64,000 nucleotides of DNA from Paracoccus sp. MKU1 (GTDB taxonomy: Bacteria > Pseudomonadota > Alphaproteobacteria > Rhodobacterales > Rhodobacteraceae). Position 1 is the first letter of the stretch. Each line of letters opens with the position of its first letter. Under the pieces are notes generated by a model. The model did no database searches. It had not been told where the DNA came from and saw only the letters and a program-made list of their open reading frames with translations. Positions 37,786 through 50,567 of the stretch are shown here, one piece after another. The position numbers and the translations under genes were made by a program. The stretch is taken from contig NZ_LLWQ01000162.1 of NCBI RefSeq assembly GCF_001447385.1, forward strand, positions 62,122 to 126,121, in the 5' to 3' direction.

Positions 37786-38825
37786 GCGGGATCCTCGACG
37801 TGCCAGTAGAGCGGGAAGCCGGGATCGAAGACGGTGACGGTCTCGTCGCCGGCGGGGATATGGGTCGGATATTGGGCGGGCGTGTCGCGCTTGACCAGCC
37901 GGATGCGGTCCTCGTTGGGGTCCATGCGGTAGAACGCGGCGCCGTGGAGCGAGGTGAAGCCTTCCAGCCGGTCGAGCGCACCTTCCTCCTCGAAGACCTG
38001 CGCCAGGATCGACATGGTATTCGGCGCGGTGAAGCAGCCGGCGCAGCCACAGGCCGATTCCTTGGCGCGGTCGGGATGTGGTGCCGAGTCGGTGCCGAGG
38101 AAGAAGCGTGCATCGCCCGAGGTGGCGGCGCGGCGCAGCGCCAGCCGGTGGGTTTCGCGCTTGGCGACCGGCAGGCAGTAGTAATGCGGCCGGATGCCGC
38201 CCGCCAGGATGTGGTTGCGGTTGATGACCAGGTGATGGGTGGTGATGGTCGCGCCGATATCGTCGTTGCCGGCGACATAATCCACGCCGTCCGAGGTGGT
38301 GATATGTTCCATCACCACGCGCAGGCCGGGCGTGGCGCGGCGGATCGGGTCGAGGACGCGGTCGATGAACGCCGCCTCGCGGTCGAAGATGTCCACCGCC
38401 GGATCGGTGACCTCGCCATGGAAACAGAGCGGGATGCCGGCCTGGGCCATGGCCTCGAACACGCCGCGCACCTTGTCGAAATCGCGCACGCCCGAGGCGG
38501 AATTGGTGGTCGCCCCGGCCGGGTAGAGCTTGACGGCCGAGATGATTCCCTGGCCATGGGCGGCCAGAACATCGGCCGGATCGGTGGTTTCGGTCAGGTA
38601 GAGCGTCATCAACGGACGCAACGTCATATCCGGGGCCAGCGCGGCCCGGATCCGGTCGCGATAGGCGGCCGCCTGCGTGCCGGTCACCACCGGCGGCACC
38701 AGGTTCGGCATGATGATCGCCCGGCCAAAATGGCCGGAAAATGAAGCCACTGCCTGCAACATGGCGCCATCGCGCAGGTGCAGATGCCAGTCGTCGGGGC
38801 GTCGGAGCGTCACGGATTGGGTCAT
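37782..38825 (-). CDS. pyrC: Dihydroorotase (PyrC, class II)
   Basis: 347-aa zinc amidohydrolase of pyrimidine synthesis, same size as the E. coli PyrC type. Metal-binding HLHLRDG (His14, His16), carboxylated Lys in [38 protein letters not shown] and the end loop [11 protein letters not shown]. Start at ATG 38825 begins [20 protein letters not shown]; a longer frame upstream is not supported. Confidence 0.95.
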   Translation of the reverse strand: MTQSVTLRRPDDWHLHLRDGAMLQAVASFSGHFGRAIIMPNLVPPVVTGTQAAAYRDRIRAALAPDMTLRPLMTLYLTETTDPADVLAAHGQGIISAVKLYPAGATTNSASGVRDFDKVRGVFEAMAQAGIPLCFHGEVTDPAVDIFDREAAFIDRVLDPIRRATPGLRVVMEHITTSDGVDYVAGNDDIGATITTHHLVINRNHILAGGIRPHYYCLPVAKRETHRLALRRAATSGDARFFLGTDSAPHPDRAKESACGCAGCFTAPNTMSILAQVFEEEGALDRLEGFTSLHGAAFYRMDPNEDRIRLVKRDTPAQYPTHIPAGDETVTVFDPGFPLYWHVEDPA

Positions 38826-38953
38826 GATTTTCCCTCTATACCGGGTGCGGCAGCAAGGCCATAGGGCAAAGATCTGTGCCAAACGGGCTCTTGGCATTTC
38901 GGCGCCATGGGCGCAGCCTTTCCGGCCTGTTGCTCGTGCAAAGGAAATTCGCG

Positions 38954-39268
38954 ATGGGTTTCGGGATGATGAATTATTCGGCCATACAGGCGCCGCTGCT
39001 GCTGTGGCAGCAGATGTCGCGGATCGCCTGGGAATCGCAGATGGTTATTGCCCTGCGCACGGCGGGCATGGTGGGGCTGCTGCGACAGGACGCGGCCGAG
39101 CCGCAGCGCATGGTGATCGAAAAGGCCAATGCCGCCTCCGAGGCGCTGCATGCCGCATTGCGTGCCGCCGGGCGGGGCGAGCGCGCCGACCGGGTCATGG
39201 CGGCGGCGCTGCGGCCCTATCGCCGGCGCACCCGGGCCAATGTGCGCCGGCTGTCGGGCAAGGGCTGA
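38954..39268 (+). CDS. Small conserved Rhodobacteraceae protein
   Basis: 104 aa. [40 protein letters not shown], then [20 protein letters not shown] and a basic tail [19 protein letters not shown]. Helical, no signal peptide. Similar short proteins in this family are often labelled antifreeze-like in Rhodobacteraceae genomes (from memory), a label with no functional support; the pattern of W/E/M residues followed by a PYRRRTRAN tail is what I recognise. AAGGAAA ribosome-binding sequence precedes ATG 38954. Divergent from pyrC. Confidence 0.75.
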   Translation: MGFGMMNYSAIQAPLLLWQQMSRIAWESQMVIALRTAGMVGLLRQDAAEPQRMVIEKANAASEALHAALRAAGRGERADRVMAAALRPYRRRTRANVRRLSGKG

Positions 39269-39306
39269 CGAGCGGTTCCTGCGCCGCGATGCCGGCCAGA
39301 CAGGAA

Positions 39307-39340
39307 AAACGCGCCCTCGTTTCCGGGGCGCGTTTCGGTT
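39307..39340. terminator. Bidirectional Rho-independent terminator
   Basis: AAACGCGCCC, 9-nt loop, GGGCGCGTTT: perfect 10-bp stem (39307-39335) with a following GGTTTTC on the plus strand and TTTTT on the minus strand. It serves gapA (minus, stop at 39360) and the small gene ending at 39268. Confidence 0.9.
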
Positions 39341-39359
39341 TTCAATGCGGGGCTGAAGC

Positions 39360-40361
<1,002 letters not shown>

Positions 40362-40603
40362 GGGGTTCCTCCGCCGCTGATGAAGTTTCGCGCTGCAAAT
40401 AGCCCGCATCGCCGGGGGAATGCAAATGCCTGAACCCGGCGGCGGCGAAAACTCGACAGAATGACGCATGTTAGCGGGGCAACTGCGGCTTATGGCCCCC
40501 GGCGATCGGTCCGAATGGCGACGCGGAGGTCCCGCGGGCCGAGTGCATCCGCCGCGCCGGGCGCCGTCCGGCGCCGGGTTCGGGCGAATCGCGCTGGCTG
40601 GGG
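40362..40603 (-). promoter_or_regulatory. gapA upstream region with strong hairpin
   Basis: 242 non-coding bases. GCGCCGG (40554-40560), 7-nt loop, CCGGCGC (40568-40574) form a perfect stem just past the stop of the 47-aa gene. It has no T tract. It could be an RNA processing or attenuation hairpin between the small gene and gapA, or a plain terminator; nothing else recognisable here. Confidence 0.4.
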
Positions 40604-40747
40604 TCAGCGCCAGAAGCTGAGATATTCGATCAGGTTGGCGAACTGCTTGCCCAGGAACACGGGGAGGCCCCAATGCAGCACCAGCGCATCCGCGGCGAAC
40701 AGCCCCAGGATCAGCAAGCCCAGCACCAGCGCGATCTGATTTGTCAT
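40604..40747 (-). CDS. 47-residue membrane protein
   Basis: Too short for routine gene calling but a convincing open frame: ATG 40747 to TGA 40604. It begins [20 protein letters not shown], one membrane helix, continues [20 protein letters not shown] and ends EYLSFWR. The hydrophobic helix, the LHWGLPVFL centre and the FWR end resemble a small protein I recall next to gap genes in other Rhodobacteraceae. It lies upstream of gapA and co-directional with it. Function unknown. Confidence 0.7.
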   Translation of the reverse strand: MTNQIALVLGLLILGLFAADALVLHWGLPVFLGKQFANLIEYLSFWR

Positions 40748-40963
40748 GCCAACTGTCCCGTGCCTGCCTTGCTTTGCGGCGTTGCCTCGTCCCGCCTTCT
40801 GCTAGGGCAGGGGGCGGATGCAGGCAAGGCTTAGCGCCTTTTGCACCTCTGCCGTCACGCCCAGCCTTGTCCTGGTCCTTGTCCCGCGGCTCTGCGCTGG
40901 CTTGCGGCAACGGCCGGAGCGGCCGGACGTGCCATTCGCTGCCGGCGCGCTTTGCCGCCCGGA

Positions 40964-42019
40964 TCAGCCGTCCGGGCTTTCCGCTTCCCCCTCCTCGTCC
41001 TCGGGCTCCTGCGCGATCAGGAACAGGTCGCCCGCCGCCTCCATGCGACGGATGGCGACGACGACCTGGTCCATGGCCTCCTCGGCATCCCTGGCAGAGA
41101 CCTTGCCGAGCGCCTCCATCTCCTCGCGCATCGAGTCGGCCAGGCGCGAGGAGATGCCGCCAAGCAGGAAATCCACGGTTTCGCGTGCCGTGCCGCGCGC
41201 TCCGGCCAGCGCCTTGAGCAGCACCGGGTTGTCCACCTCGCGCATGATGCGCGAGATGTCGCGCGGGTCGATGCGGCGGGGGATATGCGCCCAGGTGAAG
41301 ATGGTCTTGCGCACCTCGCCGGCGAAGGCGGCATCGTCATCCTCGAGCCCGGCCAGCACGCTGTCGCGCATGCTGGAGGGCGAGAAGTTCAGGATGGCGC
41401 CGACCTTTTCGCCCGCCTTGCCCTCCAGCGGTGGCTGCGGCACCGCGTCGGCGGCCTGGATCAGCGCCTTGCCGATCCGCTGTAACGCCTCTGCCCCGAT
41501 GCCGCCGGTCAGCGACATGGCATAGGCGATCTGGCGCGCCCGTTCCTGGTCGAGCAGGCCGAACACCTCGGCCGCGCGCGGCACCGGCAGTTTCGAGAAC
41601 ATCACCGCCGCGATCTCGACCGCCTCGGTCCGGGCGAGCTCGGCCAGCAGGCCCGGCGTCATGGCCGCGATGCGGTCCCAGGGATCGCCCGCACCGTTCA
41701 GCGCCGCCATGCGGCGCAACTGGTCGGTCGTATCGGGCGAGAGATGCCCGTCGAGCAGGTTCAGCGTGCCGTCGATATCGCCCGGAAAGGACAGACCGAT
41801 GGATTCCAGCCGGTCGCAAAACTCGGAGATGATGGCATTGCGCGTCTCGCGGTCGATGACGCCCATCAGCGCCATTTCCTGCGCCAGATCGGTCTGCAAT
41901 TCCGGCGGCAGCCGGGCGAGGTCGATATCCCCGCCCTCGGCCAGCACCAGCCGCACGATCACTGCCGCCTTTTGCCGCGGACTGAGCCCCGCCGTCGCCC
42001 CGAGCGCCGGAACAGCCAT
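40964..42019 (-). CDS. FliG-like flagellar motor switch protein, orphan
   Basis: 351 aa. [21 protein letters not shown]-terminus, three FliG-type domains, the middle one with [20 protein letters not shown], and the C-terminal [20 protein letters not shown]...[19 protein letters not shown] and [14 protein letters not shown] that bind the rotor and MotA in canonical FliG. The conserved EHPQ motif of the middle domain is replaced (TEAV), so it is divergent. No other flagellar gene is in the window; it could be a motility remnant or have been recruited elsewhere. Acidic tail. Confidence 0.82.
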   Translation of the reverse strand: MAVPALGATAGLSPRQKAAVIVRLVLAEGGDIDLARLPPELQTDLAQEMALMGVIDRETRNAIISEFCDRLESIGLSFPGDIDGTLNLLDGHLSPDTTDQLRRMAALNGAGDPWDRIAAMTPGLLAELARTEAVEIAAVMFSKLPVPRAAEVFGLLDQERARQIAYAMSLTGGIGAEALQRIGKALIQAADAVPQPPLEGKAGEKVGAILNFSPSSMRDSVLAGLEDDDAAFAGEVRKTIFTWAHIPRRIDPRDISRIMREVDNPVLLKALAGARGTARETVDFLLGGISSRLADSMREEMEALGKVSARDAEEAMDQVVVAIRRMEAAGDLFLIAQEPEDEEGEAESPDG

Positions 42020-42079
42020 GGATTGCCCCCGATTCCAAACTTCCCGAGGGCAATCTGGCAGGGAAAAGCGAACAGGCGG

Positions 42080-43396
42080 TTAATGCGCGCCGTTTTCCCC
42101 GAAGACCCGGGCGAAAATCGTGTCCACATGCTTGGTGTGATAGCCCAGGTCGAATTTTTCCTCGATCTCGGCGGGCGAGAGCGCGGCCGTCACCTCGGCA
42201 TCGGCCAGCAGCTCGGTCTTGAAATCGGCGCCCTGTTCCCAGACCTTCATGGCATTGCGCTGCACCAGGCGATAGGCGTCTTCGCGGCTGACGCCGGCCT
42301 GGGTCAGGGCCAGCAGCACGCGCTGCGACATGACCAGCCCCTTGAACTTGTTCATGTTCTTCAACATGTTCTCGGGATAGACCACCAGCTTTTCGATCAC
42401 CCCGGCCAGGCGGTTCAGGGCGAAGTCCAGGGTGATGGTCGCATCGGGGGCGATGCCGCGCTCGACCGAGGAATGGCTGATGTCGCGCTCATGCCACAGC
42501 GCCACGTTCTCCATTGCCGGGACCACCGCCATGCGCACCAGCCGGGCGAGGCCGGTCAGGTTCTCGGTCAAGACCGGGTTCCTTTTGTGCGGCATGGCCG
42601 AGCTGCCCTTCTGGCCGGGGCTGAAATATTCCTCGGCCTCGAGCACTTCGGTGCGCTGCATGTGGCGGATCTCGATGGCGATGTTCTCGATCGAGCTGGC
42701 GATCACGCCCAGCGTGGCAAAGAACATCGCGTGGCGGTCGCGCGGGATGACCTGGGTCGAGATCGGCTCGGGGGAGAGGCCCATTTTCGCGCAGACATGC
42801 TCCTCGACGCGGGGGTCGATATTGGCGAAGGTGCCGACCGCGCCCGAGATGGCGCCGGTCGCCACTTCCTCGCGGGCGCGTTCCAGCCGCTCGCGGCCGC
42901 GCGCCATCTCGGCATAGAAACGGGCGAAGGTCAGGCCCATGGTGGTCGGCTCGGCATGGATGCCGTGGCTGCGGCCGATGCGGATGGTGTCCTTGTGCTC
43001 GTAGGCGCGCTTCTTCAGCGCGGCCAGGACCTTGTCCATGTCGGCCAGCAGGATGTCCGCGGCGCGCACCAGCTGCACGTTCAGCGTGGTGTCCAGCACG
43101 TCCGAGCTGGTCATGCCCTGGTGGACGAAGCGCGCCTCCTCGGCGCCGATATGCTCGGCCAGATGGGTCAGGAAGGCGATGACGTCATGCTTGGTCACGG
43201 CCTCGATCTCGTCGATGCGGGCGACGTCGAACTCGACATCCTTGGCCTTCCAGACCGCCTCGGCATTCTCGCGCGGGATCACGCCCAGATCGGCCTGGGC
43301 GTCGCAGGCATGGGCCTCGATCTCGTACCAGATCCTGAATTTGGTCTCGGGCGACCAGATGGCGACCATTTCGGGGCGGGCATAGCGCGGGATCAT
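42080..43396 (-). CDS. purB: Adenylosuccinate lyase
   Basis: 438 aa; acts twice in purine synthesis (SAICAR and adenylosuccinate). MIPRYARPEMVAIWSPETKF start, TSSDVLDTTLNVQLV, SHGIHAEPTTMGLTFA with the catalytic His, and signature GSSAMPHKRNPVLTENL. Start at ATG 43396. Downstream is fliG-like at 60 bases. Confidence 0.96.
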   Translation of the reverse strand: MIPRYARPEMVAIWSPETKFRIWYEIEAHACDAQADLGVIPRENAEAVWKAKDVEFDVARIDEIEAVTKHDVIAFLTHLAEHIGAEEARFVHQGMTSSDVLDTTLNVQLVRAADILLADMDKVLAALKKRAYEHKDTIRIGRSHGIHAEPTTMGLTFARFYAEMARGRERLERAREEVATGAISGAVGTFANIDPRVEEHVCAKMGLSPEPISTQVIPRDRHAMFFATLGVIASSIENIAIEIRHMQRTEVLEAEEYFSPGQKGSSAMPHKRNPVLTENLTGLARLVRMAVVPAMENVALWHERDISHSSVERGIAPDATITLDFALNRLAGVIEKLVVYPENMLKNMNKFKGLVMSQRVLLALTQAGVSREDAYRLVQRNAMKVWEQGADFKTELLADAEVTAALSPAEIEEKFDLGYHTKHVDTIFARVFGENGAH

Positions 43397-43530
43397 CGGG
43401 GGCTCCTGTGTTTGCGCGGCTTTTAGACGCTTGCCCCCCGCCCCGCAACCGCGCGCGCTGTCGGCGCGGCATTCGGCAGGCAGGCCGCAAGGAAGAACGC
43501 CCGCCCCTTCGCACCGGGAATACCCCGTCC

Positions 43531-43562
43531 AAAGGAAAAGCCGCCCCGGGGGGCGGCTTTCC
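43531..43562 (-). terminator. Rho-independent terminator after glnA
   Basis: On the minus strand AAAGCCGCCCC with GGGGCGGCTTT form a stem of about 10 bp followed by TTCCTTTGG. It begins 25 bases past the glnA stop codon. Confidence 0.85.
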
Positions 43563-43585
43563 CGTGTCACTGTCCCGGCTGCGGA

Positions 43586-44992
43586 TCAGCAGCTGTAATA
43601 CATCGCGTATTCGATGGGATGCGGGGTATGCTCATAGGCATAGACCTCTTCCCATTTCAGCTTGATGTAGCCTTCCAACTGGTCGCGGGTGAAGACGTCG
43701 CCGGCGAGCAGGAAGTCCATGTCCTTCTCCAGCTCCTCCAGCGCCTCGCGCAGCGAACCGCAGACGGTCGGGATCTCGGCCAGTTCCTCGGGCGGCAGGT
43801 CGTAGAGATCCTTGTCCGAGGCCGGGCCCGGGTCGATCTTGTTCTTGATGCCGTCGAGGCCGGCCATCAGCAGCGCCGCGAAGGCCAGGTAGGGGTTCGC
43901 CGCCGGGTCAGGGAAACGGGCCTCGACGCGCTTGGCCTTGGGCGACTCGGTCCACGGGATCCGCACGCAGCCCGAGCGGTTGCGGGCCGAATAGGCGCGC
44001 AGCACCGGGGCCTCGAAGCCGGGGATCAGCCGCTTGTAGCTGTTGGTCGCCGGGTTGGTCAGCGCATTGAGCGCCTTGGCGTGCTTGAGGATGCCGCCGA
44101 TGAACCACAGCGCCTCTTGCGACAGGTCGGCATATTTGTCGCCGGCGAACAGCGGCTTGCCGTCCTTCCAGATCGACATGTTCACATGCATCCCCGAGCC
44201 GTTGTCGCCCTTCATCGGCTTCGGCATGAAGGTCGCGGTCTTGCCATAGGCGGCGGCGACGTTGTGGATGACGTATTTATATTTCTGGATGTTGTCGGCC
44301 TGCTCGGTCAGCCCGCCGAAGATCATGCCAAGCTCGTGCTGGGCGGTGGCGACCTCGTGGTGGTGCTTGTCGACCTTGATGCCCATGCGCTTCATGGTCG
44401 AGAGCATCTCGCCGCGGATGTCCTGGGCTGCGTCGATCGGGTTCACCGGGAAATAGCCGCCCTTGTGGGCCGCGCGATGGCCGAGGTTGCCGTCCTCATA
44501 GACGGTGTCGGTATTCCAGGCGGCATCGACCGAATCGAGCTCGAAGGAGACCTTCTGCGGCGTGACCGAATAGCGCACGTCGTCGAACAGGAAGAACTCC
44601 GCCTCGGGGCCGAAATAGGCCGCGTCGCCGATGCCCGAGGATTTCAGATAGGCCTCGGCCTTCAGCGCCGTGCCGCGCGGGTCGCGGGCATAGGGCTCGC
44701 CGGTGTCGGGCTCGACCACGTTGCAATGCACGCAGAGGGTCTTTTCGGCGTAGAACGGGTCGATATAGGCCGAGGACGCATCCGGCATCAGCTTCATGTC
44801 GGACTGGTCGATCGATTTCCAGCCGGCGATCGAGGAGCCGTCGAACATGAAGCCTTCCTCGAAGAAGTCCTCGTCCACCAGATCGGCGACCAGCGTCACG
44901 TGCTGCAACTTGCCCTTGGGATCGGTGAAGCGGACGTCGACATATTCGACCTCCTCGGCCTTCATCAGATCCAGAACGTCCTTGACTGTCAT
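43586..44992 (-). CDS. glnA: Glutamine synthetase type I
   Basis: 468-aa dodecameric enzyme assimilating ammonium into glutamine. [57 protein letters not shown], and [10 protein letters not shown] for the active site; the [16 protein letters not shown] segment holds the Tyr that is adenylylated by GlnE in this class. Start at ATG 44992. Follows glnB by 78 bases, co-directional. Confidence 0.97.
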   Translation of the reverse strand: MTVKDVLDLMKAEEVEYVDVRFTDPKGKLQHVTLVADLVDEDFFEEGFMFDGSSIAGWKSIDQSDMKLMPDASSAYIDPFYAEKTLCVHCNVVEPDTGEPYARDPRGTALKAEAYLKSSGIGDAAYFGPEAEFFLFDDVRYSVTPQKVSFELDSVDAAWNTDTVYEDGNLGHRAAHKGGYFPVNPIDAAQDIRGEMLSTMKRMGIKVDKHHHEVATAQHELGMIFGGLTEQADNIQKYKYVIHNVAAAYGKTATFMPKPMKGDNGSGMHVNMSIWKDGKPLFAGDKYADLSQEALWFIGGILKHAKALNALTNPATNSYKRLIPGFEAPVLRAYSARNRSGCVRIPWTESPKAKRVEARFPDPAANPYLAFAALLMAGLDGIKNKIDPGPASDKDLYDLPPEELAEIPTVCGSLREALEELEKDMDFLLAGDVFTRDQLEGYIKLKWEEVYAYEHTPHPIEYAMYYSC

Positions 44993-45070
44993 TGGGATCC
45001 TTCCTCCATCAGTCTGCCCGGCGCCGCCGCCGGGCATGTGTCATTGGTTTCAGAGTGCGGGTGGGCGGGA

Positions 45071-47080
<2,010 letters not shown>

Positions 47081-47162
47081 ACTTTCCGCTCGCAACCCGG
47101 AGAGGGCTTTGCTAAGAGGGGCGCCGATCCCTTGCGGCCTGCCGGCCGGCGCGGATCGCGAT

Positions 47163-47247
47163 GCGGGTGTGGCGAAATTGGCAGACGCACCAGATTTAGG
47201 TTCTGGCGCCGCAAGGCGTGGGGGTTCAAGTCCCTCCACCCGCACCA
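47163..47247 (+). tRNA. tRNA-Leu (anticodon UAG)
   Basis: 85 nt with an encoded CCA end. Acceptor stem GCGGGTG pairs with CACCCGC; anticodon stem-loop CCAGA-TTTAGGT-TCTGG gives anticodon TAG; long variable arm as expected for leucine; T loop GGTTCAAGTCC. Read straight from the sequence by eye. It lies 82 bases after the nnr stop. Confidence 0.95.
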
Positions 47248-47606
47248 TTCTGAAGATCCTTGAAATCATCTCTCCGTGCGCTGTTCGCCGGGCCCTGCCT
47301 GCCGCGATCTGCCTTGCGCTGCGCGCAGAAAAGCCCGGCCAGTAGCCTGCGGGCCGTCGGCATATGCGGCAAGCGCCCTGCGGGGCGGGTTGTCCAGCGG
47401 CAAGCCGGGACAGGGCTTCGCCAGCCAGCCGCAACCTGAGGCTGTTCGGCGCGGCTGCGATTTGTTCCCGCGATAATTCATCAATAACAATGTCTTGAAC
47501 TATCGCTGTTGAGGATTCGTTAACCTGTCCTAAAGGGCAACTGGCCTGAATCAAGCGGATCGTTTTAATTGTATCTTATTAAGTGATCTCTATTGTTGGT
47601 TGGTGA
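47248..47606. other. Gene-free stretch after tRNA-Leu with AT-rich promoter-like end
   Basis: 359 bases without a supported gene. The first part is ordinary GC-rich DNA with no integrase or attachment repeat seen. From about 47465 to 47600 the sequence becomes markedly AT-rich (ATAATTCATCAATAACAATG, GTTTTAATTGTATCTTATTA), ending at the unrecognised gene. TTAA-CCTGTCC-TAAA at 47520-47534 is one mismatch from the CtrA site TTAA-N7-TTAA. Confidence 0.5.
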
Positions 47607-48089
47607 GTGATGTTGGTGAATGGCAAGGCCATGCATGCGGCTGGCATGCAATATCCCTATGGCGACCACGGCAGCCTGACCTTTCTTCAGGTCCCCGGAA
47701 TCGGGGTTGGCGGCCAGAGCTTCTCGGGCTCGGTGGCGGATTGGTGCGCAGAGGGTTTCTCGATCTGCGAAAGCTACCTGATCGAGGCGCAGACCCTTTT
47801 CATCGAAGGCGATCCCTCAGGGTTCTTGGCCATGGCCGAGGCTCAGCTCGACGCCGAGCTGGTCGATGAGGCGCTGCTGCATGCCAATGCGCTGCTGAAG
47901 GGCGTGGCCTTCCGCAGCCTGGCCGGGCGGCTGCAACTGGTCGAGAACGGCGATGCGCCGCTTGGCCTGAACTGGACCGCCATCGCCAACCTGTGGTGCG
48001 CGATGGAGACGACCAAGGGCGACATGCGCATGCCGCGCCTGGAGCCGGAGTTCGAGCGGCGGATGCGCGCGGCGATGCGGCTGTCCTGA
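47607..48089 (+). CDS. Hypothetical protein, not recognised
   Basis: 160 aa from a GTG at 47607, or shorter from ATG 47610; no strong ribosome-binding site decides it. GKAMHAAGMQYPYGDHGSLT, then ICESYLIEAQTLFIEGDPSG, DAELVDEALLHANALLKGVA, and a C-terminal LEPEFERRMRAAMRLS. No membrane segment, signal peptide or nucleotide motif. An AT-rich promoter-like region precedes it. Codon usage looks like the rest of the genome, so a real gene is likely. Confidence 0.6.
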   Translation: MMLVNGKAMHAAGMQYPYGDHGSLTFLQVPGIGVGGQSFSGSVADWCAEGFSICESYLIEAQTLFIEGDPSGFLAMAEAQLDAELVDEALLHANALLKGVAFRSLAGRLQLVENGDAPLGLNWTAIANLWCAMETTKGDMRMPRLEPEFERRMRAAMRLS

Positions 48090-48183
48090 ACGGTTTCTGC
48101 GGTCCGGTTTTCTGCGGTCGACCGGTCGGAATGCTTGGATCGCGGGCCGGTTTTGGCTATGACGGCGCTCCAGTCAGCAGAGG

Positions 48184-50496
48184 ATGCCGCCCGTGGACGC
48201 GACCGACCGCATAGCCCGCACCATCGCCGCCGAGATCAGCGCCAGCCCCGCCCAGGTTGCGGCGGCGGCCAGCCTGCTGGACGGGGGCGCAACCGTGCCC
48301 TTCGTCGCACGCTATCGCAAGGAGGCGACAGGCGGGCTGGACGACACCCAGCTGCGGACGCTGTCGGAACGGTTGGCCTATCTGCGCGAGCTCGAAGCGC
48401 GGCGGGCCTCGATCCTCGAATCGATCAAGGGGCAGGGCAAGCTGACCGACGAACTGGCCCGCGCCATCGCCGGGGCGGAAACCAAGGCCACGCTGGAAGA
48501 CATCTACCTGCCCTTCAAGCCCAAGCGCCGCACCAAGGCGATGATCGCGCGGGAAAACGGGCTGGAGCCGCTGCTGCGCGCCATCCAGGACGATCGTGCC
48601 GCCGAGCCCGAGGCACTGGCGGCGGGCTATGTCTCGGAATCGGTGCCGGATGTGAAATCGGCGCTGGACGGCGCGCGCGACATCCTGGTCGAGGAGCTTT
48701 CCGAGAATGCGGCGCTGCTGGGCCGGCTGCGCGAATTCATGCAGGCCGAGGCGATCATCTCGGCCAAGGTGGTGCCGGGCAAGGAGCAGGTCGGCGCCAA
48801 GTTCAGCGATTATTTCGACCAGTCCGAGAAATGGGCGGCGATCCCGGCGCATCGGGCGCTGGCGATCCTGCGCGGCGCCAAGGAAGAGGTGCTGACCATC
48901 GAGATCGCCCCCGAGCCGGAAACCGGCACGTCGCGGGCCGAGGGCATCGTCGCCTCGGCCCTGGGGCGGCTGGGCGACCAGCCGGGCGACAGGTGGCTGC
49001 GCAAGGTGGCGGGCTGGTGCTGGCGGGTGCGGCTGTCGAACACGATGTATATCGACCTGCTGACCGAGCTGCGCGCCCGCGCCCATGCCGAGGCGATCCG
49101 GGTTTTCGCCCGCAATCTCAAGGACCTGCTACTGGCCTCGCCCGCCGGGCCGCGCCCGACCCTCGGGCTGGATCCCGGCATCCGCACCGGCGTCAAGCTG
49201 GCCGCGGTGGACGGTACCGGCAAGCTGGTCGAGACGGCGACGCTTTATCCCTTTCCGCCTAAATCCGACCTGCGCGGGGCGGAAGCGGCGCTGGCCGCCG
49301 CCATCACCCGCCACAAGATCGAGCTGATCGCCATCGGCAACGGCACTGCCAGCCGCGAGACCGAGCGCTTCGTGGCCGAGGTGCTGAAGCGCCTGCCCGA
49401 GGGCGTGAAGCAGCCGGTCAAGGTGATCGTCAGCGAGGCCGGCGCCTCGGTCTATTCCGCCTCGGAACTGGCTGCGAAGGAGTTTCCCGGCCTCGACGTG
49501 TCCTTGCGCGGCGCGGTCTCGATCGCGCGGCGGTTGCAGGATCCGCTGGCCGAACTGGTCAAGGTGCCGCCTGAATCAATCGGCGTCGGGCAATACCAGC
49601 ACGACGTGGACCAGCGGCATCTGGCCAGGACGCTGGAGGCGGTGGTCGAGGATGCGGTGAACGCGGTGGGGGTGGATCTGAACACCGCCTCGGCCCCGCT
49701 GTTGGCGCATGTGGCCGGGCTGGGTCCGTCGCTGGCGCAGAACATCGTGGCCTGGCGCGACGAGAATGGCGCCTTCCCGTCGCGCGCGGCGCTGAAGAAG
49801 GTCGGCGGGCTTGGTCCGCGCGCCTTCGAGCAATGCGCGGGCTTCCTGCGCATCCGCGACGGCAAGGAGCCGCTGGACGCTTCCTCGGTCCATCCCGAGG
49901 CTTACGGCGTCGCGCGCAGGATCGTCGCCGCCTGCGGCCGCGACATCCGCCAGATCATGGGCAATGGCGCGGCGCTGAAGGGTATCCGGGCGGAAGCCTT
50001 CGTCGACGAGCATTTCGGCCTGCCCACCATCCGCGACATCCTCTCCGAACTGGAAAAGCCCGGCCGCGACCCGCGCCCCAGCTTCGTCACGGCGAGCTTC
50101 GCCGAGGGGGTCGAGGACATCAAGGATCTGCGCCCGGGCATGGCGCTGGAAGGCACGGTGACGAATGTGGCGGCCTTCGGCGCCTTCGTCGATATCGGCG
50201 TGCATCAGGACGGGTTGGTGCATATCAGCCAGCTCGCCGACCGGTTCGTGAAGGACCCGAACGAGGTGGTGAAGGTCGGCGACGTGGTCAAGGTCCGGGT
50301 GACCGAGGTGGACGTGGCGCGCAAGCGCATCGGCCTGACCATGCGCAAGGATGGCGGCGCCTCGGCCCGCGACGCGCAGAAGGAGCGCGGACCCAGGGCC
50401 CAGCCGGGCCGAGGCCCGAAATCCGCGGCGCCCGCCGGCAAGGAACAGCCCGGCGCCCTGGGCGCGGCGCTGCTGAACGCGCTGCGCAAGGATTAG
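48184..50496 (+). CDS. tex: Tex-family S1 RNA-binding transcription accessory protein
   Basis: 770 aa. N-terminal helical domain (ATVPFVARYRKEATGGLDDT), YqgF/RuvX-like domain (GLDPGIRTGVKLAAVDGTG), helix-hairpin-helix (LNTASAPLLAHVAGLGPSLA), and a C-terminal S1 domain (GMALEGTVTNVAAFGAFVDI, VHQDGLVHISQLAD), then a basic/proline-rich tail. Tex proteins bind nucleic acids and affect transcription and virulence genes in several bacteria; exact role unclear. A GTG start at 48193 is possible because AGAGG lies nine bases before it. Confidence 0.94.
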   Translation: MPPVDATDRIARTIAAEISASPAQVAAAASLLDGGATVPFVARYRKEATGGLDDTQLRTLSERLAYLRELEARRASILESIKGQGKLTDELARAIAGAETKATLEDIYLPFKPKRRTKAMIARENGLEPLLRAIQDDRAAEPEALAAGYVSESVPDVKSALDGARDILVEELSENAALLGRLREFMQAEAIISAKVVPGKEQVGAKFSDYFDQSEKWAAIPAHRALAILRGAKEEVLTIEIAPEPETGTSRAEGIVASALGRLGDQPGDRWLRKVAGWCWRVRLSNTMYIDLLTELRARAHAEAIRVFARNLKDLLLASPAGPRPTLGLDPGIRTGVKLAAVDGTGKLVETATLYPFPPKSDLRGAEAALAAAITRHKIELIAIGNGTASRETERFVAEVLKRLPEGVKQPVKVIVSEAGASVYSASELAAKEFPGLDVSLRGAVSIARRLQDPLAELVKVPPESIGVGQYQHDVDQRHLARTLEAVVEDAVNAVGVDLNTASAPLLAHVAGLGPSLAQNIVAWRDENGAFPSRAALKKVGGLGPRAFEQCAGFLRIRDGKEPLDASSVHPEAYGVARRIVAACGRDIRQIMGNGAALKGIRAEAFVDEHFGLPTIRDILSELEKPGRDPRPSFVTASFAEGVEDIKDLRPGMALEGTVTNVAAFGAFVDIGVHQDGLVHISQLADRFVKDPNEVVKVGDVVKVRVTEVDVARKRIGLTMRKDGGASARDAQKERGPRAQPGRGPKSAAPAGKEQPGALGAALLNALRKD

Positions 50497-50554
50497 GGGG
50501 CTCTGCCCCCGTCGTGCCTGCGGCCCGACTCCCCCGGGATATTTGGGCACGAAA
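50496..50554 (+). repeat. Family 2 intergenic repeat after tex
   Basis: GGGGGCTCTGCCCCC starts on the last base of the tex stop codon (50496-50510), then CGTGCCTGC and CTCCCCCGGGATATTTGG (50529-50546) plus GCACGAAA. The same blocks, in the same order and orientation relative to the upstream gene, follow mmsA at 25377-25453. Here the 16-bp stem of the mmsA copy is missing. Confidence 0.75.
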
Positions 50555-50567
50555 GAAGCCCGCGGCA

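Noticed and set aside
47520..47534. CtrA-binding site
   Set aside because: One mismatch to TTAA-N7-TTAA and no other support; kept only as a note in the intergenic entry.
47163..48089. Genomic island inserted at tRNA-Leu
   Set aside because: No integrase, no duplicated tRNA end and only one unknown gene before tex, so there is no support beyond AT-rich DNA.
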